Shown: positions 1 to 2,164 of the stretch, in pieces
Position numbering within the stretch: position 1 is the first letter of the stretch
Layout: every line of letters starts with the position of its first letter
Assembly: GCA_002683735.1 (NCBI GenBank)
Contig: NYTZ01000078.1
Coordinates: forward strand, 5,591 to 10,715
Direction: 5' to 3'
DNA from: Flavobacteriales bacterium
GTDB lineage: Bacteria; Bacteroidota; Bacteroidia; Flavobacteriales; UA16
Length of the DNA: 5,125 nt
The notes under the pieces: generated by a model
Told to the model about the DNA's origin: nothing
The model's database searches: none
Seen by the model: the letters and a program-made list of their open reading frames with translations, nothing else
Program-made: the position numbers and the translations under genes

Positions 1-653
1 TGGTGGTGGTCCACCATGGCTTGGCCGACTTCCGGCCCGAGTCCGTGCAGGATGTTCAAGACCCCATCGGGCAGGCCGGCCTCCTTGGCCCATTGGCCCA
101 GCATGAAGGCGGTCATCGGGGTGACTTCACTGGGCTTGGCGACCACACAGTTTCCGCTGGCGAGGGCAGGGGCAATCTTCCAGGTGAAGAGGTACAGGGG
201 CAGGTTCCAAGGGCTGATGCACCCCACAACGCCCAGCGGCTTGCGCAGTGTGTAGTTGACCGTGCCGTCGCCCATGGTGTGGCTCTCGCTCGCGAATTGC
301 TCGGCAGCGGAGGCATAAAACCTCAGGTTCTGCTCGGCCCGGGGAATGTCCACTACAGCGGCGAGGGAGATGGGTTTCCCATTGTCCTTGGATTCCGCAG
401 CAGCAAGGACGTCAGCATGCTCCGCCACCTTGTCCGCCAAACGGGACAGAACAGCTCGGCGTTCTGCAGGTGCCCAGGCGCGCCAGGCGGGGAAAGCAGC
501 CCGTGCGGCTTCCACGGCGGCTTCCACGTCGGCCTCTCCAGATCGGGGGATGCGCCCGTACACGGCCCCTGTTGCGGGCTCCACGTTGTCGAGCCACGTT
601 CCGGATTGTGCGGGGACATGCGCCCCGCCGATGAGATTCAGGATGTCGTCCAT
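1..653 (-). CDS. NAD(P)+-dependent aldehyde dehydrogenase, N-terminal part (runs off the left edge); ALDH8 / 2-aminomuconic semialdehyde dehydrogenase-like
   Basis: The frame opens at an ATG at 653-651 and stays open for 217 codons to the window edge, so the protein is truncated by the window and not broken. It begins MDDILNLIGGAHVPA and shows the N-terminal cofactor half of the aldehyde dehydrogenase fold: EPATG near residue 25, AAFPAW near 52, ESKDNGKP near 87-94, ISPWN with the conserved Asn at 150, and VAKPSE with the conserved NAD-binding Lys at 173 and Glu at 176. The visible part ends at GLGPEVGQAMVDHH. The catalytic Cys and general-base Glu lie beyond the edge and cannot be checked. 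The DIPRAEQNLRFYAS segment and NLPLYLFTWKIAPA are close to my memory of ALDH8A1 and bacterial 2-amino/2-hydroxymuconic semialdehyde dehydrogenases, which oxidise ring-cleavage semialdehydes (for example in tryptophan breakdown through kynurenine). That subfamily call is inference. Another ATG 19 bases upstream is out of frame. No clear Shine-Dalgarno sequence is seen, as is common in Bacteroidota. The protein should be cytosolic. Confidence 0.95.
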   Translation of the reverse strand, partial: MDDILNLIGGAHVPAQSGTWLDNVEPATGAVYGRIPRSGEADVEAAVEAARAAFPAWRAWAPAERRAVLSRLADKVAEHADVLAAAESKDNGKPISLAAVVDIPRAEQNLRFYASAAEQFASESHTMGDGTVNYTLRKPLGVVGCISPWNLPLYLFTWKIAPALASGNCVVAKPSEVTPMTAFMLGQWAKEAGLPDGVLNILHGLGPEVGQAMVDHH

Positions 654-673
654 CGCTGGACAAGGTCGGCATG

Positions 674-708
674 AAAAGAAAAAGACCGGTCACTGAATGT
701 GCCGGTCT
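674..708 (-). terminator. Rho-independent terminator downstream of tRNA-Gln
   Basis: On the minus strand, AGACCGG (708-702) pairs with CCGGTCT (689-683). The stem continues as CAC/GTG (701-699 with 693-691) past one bulged base at 690, leaving a 5-base loop. A T-rich tract, TTTTTCTTTT, runs over 683-674. This is a textbook intrinsic terminator for leftward transcription. The plus strand has no matching T tract, so it is directional. It lies 35 bases after the tRNA 3' end and ends only 20 bases before the aldehyde dehydrogenase start codon. Confidence 0.85.
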
Positions 709-743
709 CCGTGCGGTTGCATTGACTTTCGCCTTGCACTTCG

Positions 744-817
744 TGGTTTCCCCACTAGGACTCGAACCTAGAATGACTGAACCAAAATCAGTAGTGTTGC
801 CATTACACCATGGGGAA
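744..817 (-). tRNA. tRNA-Gln (anticodon TTG), CCA encoded
   Basis: Read on the minus strand, the cloverleaf folds completely. The acceptor stem is TTCCCCA (817-811) with TGGGGAA. The D stem is GTGT/ACAC. The anticodon stem is ACTGA/TCAGT around the 7-base loop TTTTGGT, which gives anticodon TTG (reads CAA, Gln). The variable loop is four bases. The T stem is CTAGG/CCTAG around the loop TTCGAGT. The discriminator A is followed by a genomically encoded CCA at 746-744; the body without CCA is 747-817. All stems pair without mismatch, so the gene looks functional. Confidence 0.97.
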
Positions 818-836
818 TTCCGCGAAGAATGGACCG

Positions 837-870
837 CGAAATTAAACAAAGCGGTTTACCCGACCACAAG
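837..870 (-). promoter_or_regulatory. Possible promoter of tRNA-Gln (Bacteroidota-type)
   Basis: On the minus strand, TAATTTCG (844-837) matches the Bacteroidota -7 consensus TAnnTTTG at all but one defined base. CTTG (870-867), one mismatch from the -33 element TTTG, lies 22 bases upstream, slightly longer than the usual spacing. Transcription would start about 10-15 bases before the tRNA 5' end. This rests on consensus matching alone, and such matches can occur by chance. Confidence 0.3.
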
Positions 871-890
871 GCCAGGGCCAAAGGGCCACT

Positions 891-2024
891 TTATTCGTTA
901 GCGGGGCCGTTCAGTTCGAGTATCAGCGTTTCGATGGCCTCTTCGAGGGCGGTGATGCGGCTGTTGAGGGCAGACAGGGTGTCTTCAAGGCTGACCCCTC
1001 CGAATTGAAGGTCTCCGGCCAGGACCGCGGAGCCGTCTTCCTTGATCTGCAAGGCATCGGAGCGGTTGTCGACATCGTCTCCATTGCCGACCGCGAACAG
1101 GACGCCGGCTTGATCGGCAACATTGTACTTGCCGACGGCGGTCTGGTAGGCCTGGTCCGCAATCGTGTAATACCCCCCGGCACTGGCGGCAAAGGCGCTG
1201 GCTGTGGTTTCATAACCTTCTGCATGGCCGGCAAACCCGGAAGCCACCGTGTAGAAGCCCTCGCTGGCTGAGGCATCCGCCGTGGCCTGGGTGCCTTCGC
1301 CGACCGCGTGAGCACAGGTGGCGCTGGCGACGGTGTTGCGGTTGGAGGCGTGGCTGAAGAATCCGGAGGCGGTGGTGTTGTAGCCTTCGGCATGGGCCGC
1401 GGTGTTGTTGGCCACGGTGCCGTAGCCCTCACTGTGGGCGTAGTTGGCTTGGGCCTTCGTGTTGTAGCCCTCGGCATGGGCCGTGGTGGCGGTGGCATCA
1501 GTAAACATGCCCTGCGCATGGGAGGCGGTTCCCGTCGCTTCCGTACCCTCCCCCATGGCGCTGGAGCAGGTTCCGGTGGCGGTGGTATTCCGGTTGACGG
1601 CGTGGCTGTAATTGCCGATGGCGTCGCTGCCATCGCCCAGGGCAGAGGCATAGGAGCCCGGTGCGGTGACGTCGCGGCCTTGGGCCATCTGTCCCGTTAC
1701 GCGGAAGTCATCTTCGACCCAGGTCCAGACATAGGTGTTGATGCCCTGCGTCGTGGTGGAGTCCGAAATGAAGCTCAATCCCAACGCCACACGGGCAGAA
1801 TCCGCAGACTCGGCCCCGGTTCCTCCGCTGGCAATGCCGAGCACGCCATTGTCTTCCCATGTACTGCCGAAGAGGCCGAGGATTTCTAGGATGTCTGCCG
1901 CTCCGATGTTGTCGTCCCCGTCTGCATTGGGGTTGTAGGGCCATTGGGCTTGGGCGCTGTTGAATCCGACCAGCAGAGTCAGAAGGACACTGCTTTTCAG
2001 GAGGTGGGAGAGGAAACGGTTCAT
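891..2024 (-). CDS. Exported YadA-head-like repeat protein with EF-hand-like motif and C-terminal coiled coil (377 aa)
   Basis: This is a complete 377-residue protein, ATG at 2024-2022 to TAA at 893-891. The start is supported by the signal peptide directly after it: MNRF, a basic residue, a hydrophobic stretch at about 12-21, and an AQA|Q cleavage site after residue 26. Next comes NADGDDNIGAAD (33-44), which fits a calcium EF-hand/dockerin-type loop and is followed by a short helix. Residues 64-83 hold IASGGTGAESADSARVALGL, a segment typical of tail-fibre-like proteins. Thirteen consecutive 14-residue repeats (124-305) resemble the left-handed beta-roll head of YadA/Hia-type trimeric adhesins. 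A segment with VGNGDDVDNRSDA (about 308-339), often found after such heads, leads to a heptad coiled coil (346-371). There is no YadA beta-barrel anchor, no lipobox Cys and no T9SS sorting domain, so how it is held at the surface is unknown. The likely role is a secreted or surface trimeric fibre or adhesin, by inference. No terminator is evident before the tRNA 73 bases downstream. Confidence 0.93.
   Translation of the reverse strand: MNRFLSHLLKSSVLLTLLVGFNSAQAQWPYNPNADGDDNIGAADILEILGLFGSTWEDNGVLGIASGGTGAESADSARVALGLSFISDSTTTQGINTYVWTWVEDDFRVTGQMAQGRDVTAPGSYASALGDGSDAIGNYSHAVNRNTTATGTCSSAMGEGTEATGTASHAQGMFTDATATTAHAEGYNTKAQANYAHSEGYGTVANNTAAHAEGYNTTASGFFSHASNRNTVASATCAHAVGEGTQATADASASEGFYTVASGFAGHAEGYETTASAFAASAGGYYTIADQAYQTAVGKYNVADQAGVLFAVGNGDDVDNRSDALQIKEDGSAVLAGDLQFGGVSLEDTLSALNSRITALEEAIETLILELNGPANE
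912..989 (-). other. C-terminal coiled-coil (heptad) segment of the YadA-like protein
   Basis: Residues 346-371 carry hydrophobic residues at strict 4-3 spacing: L346, L350, L353, I357, L360, I364, L367 and L371, with charged and polar residues between them. This is a classical coiled coil. Following a YadA-like head it probably makes a trimer stalk; the trimeric state is inferred from the family, not seen. Only six residues (NGPANE) follow it. Confidence 0.8.
1110..1655 (-). repeat. Thirteen tandem 42-bp units encoding 14-residue YadA-head-like repeats
   Basis: Residues 124-305 divide into 13 blocks of exactly 14 residues with no insertion or deletion. The pattern is roughly (a)x(a)SHAEGYnTxAs: for example TTAHAEGYNTKAQA, TAAHAEGYNTTASG and FAGHAEGYETTASA. 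A higher-order period of six blocks (84 residues, 252 bp) is superimposed: blocks 2-3 (NYSHAVNRNT, TCSSAMGEGTEA) recur as blocks 8-9 (FFSHASNRNT, TCAHAVGEGTQA). At DNA level the matching words begin at 1591 and 1339, exactly 252 bases apart. Confidence 0.9.
1947..2024 (-). other. Sec signal peptide of the YadA-like protein
   Basis: Residues 1-26 have a short basic start (MNRF, with a later Lys at 10), a hydrophobic core SSVLLTLLVGF and the small-residue site AQA before Gln27. This fits signal peptidase I cleavage. No cysteine is present for lipoprotein processing. Confidence 0.85.
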
Positions 2025-2029
2025 AATGA

Positions 2030-2060
2030 GAAAATTAAGGGACGGCAGGATTGTTCTAAA
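2030..2060 (-). promoter_or_regulatory. Possible near-leaderless promoter of the YadA-like gene
   Basis: On the minus strand, TAATTTTC (2037-2030) matches the Bacteroidota -7 element TAnnTTTG at five of six defined positions. TTTA (2060-2057) stands where a -33 TTTG would be, 19 bases upstream, which is the usual spacing. The -7 element ends only five bases before the ATG, so transcription would start at or just before the start codon. The stretch is also simply AT-rich, as Bacteroidota start regions often are, so this may be a translation-initiation region and not a promoter. Confidence 0.28.
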
Positions 2061-2100
2061 GGGGAAGTTTTCGGGGCTTGGAAGGGTTGCCCGCGGCCTG

Positions 2101-2139
2101 AAAAGGAGGAACCCCCACCTCGCAAGAGATGAGGGTTCC
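2101..2139 (-). terminator. Rho-independent terminator downstream of the giant T9SS protein gene
   Basis: Minus-strand GGAACCC (2139-2133) pairs with GGGTTCC (2114-2108) across an 18-base loop that can extend the stem with CTC/GAG. The T-rich tract TCCTTTT follows at 2107-2101. It begins 25 bases after the stop codon of the large gene, where a terminator is expected. It separates that gene from the YadA-like gene 77 bases further on. Confidence 0.75.
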
Positions 2140-2164
2140 CTGATTTGTCAATGGATCGATTGGA

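Noticed and set aside
412..849. Minus-strand frame running through the tRNA, the terminator and into the dehydrogenase gene.
   Set aside because: It translates the tRNA-Gln gene and the hairpin and is out of frame with the well-supported aldehyde dehydrogenase.
861..890. GGCC-rich hairpin after the YadA-like stop codon as a terminator.
   Set aside because: The stem is only about four base pairs and no T tract follows it on the minus strand.
923..1651. Minus-strand frame of 242 codons rich in Pro, Arg and Ala inside the YadA-like gene.
   Set aside because: It is an out-of-frame reading of the tandem repeat and has no start context or domain of its own.
1110..1655. Regularly spaced short repeats as a possible CRISPR array.
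   Set aside because: The 42-bp units are contiguous, diverged and in frame, with no constant repeat and unique spacer. They are protein-coding repeats.
1308..1889. Plus-strand open frame of 193 codons with many Gly and Val, opposite the YadA-like repeats.
   Set aside because: Its low-complexity repeats simply mirror the 42-bp coding repeat on the other strand. The minus-strand product has a signal peptide and coherent domains.
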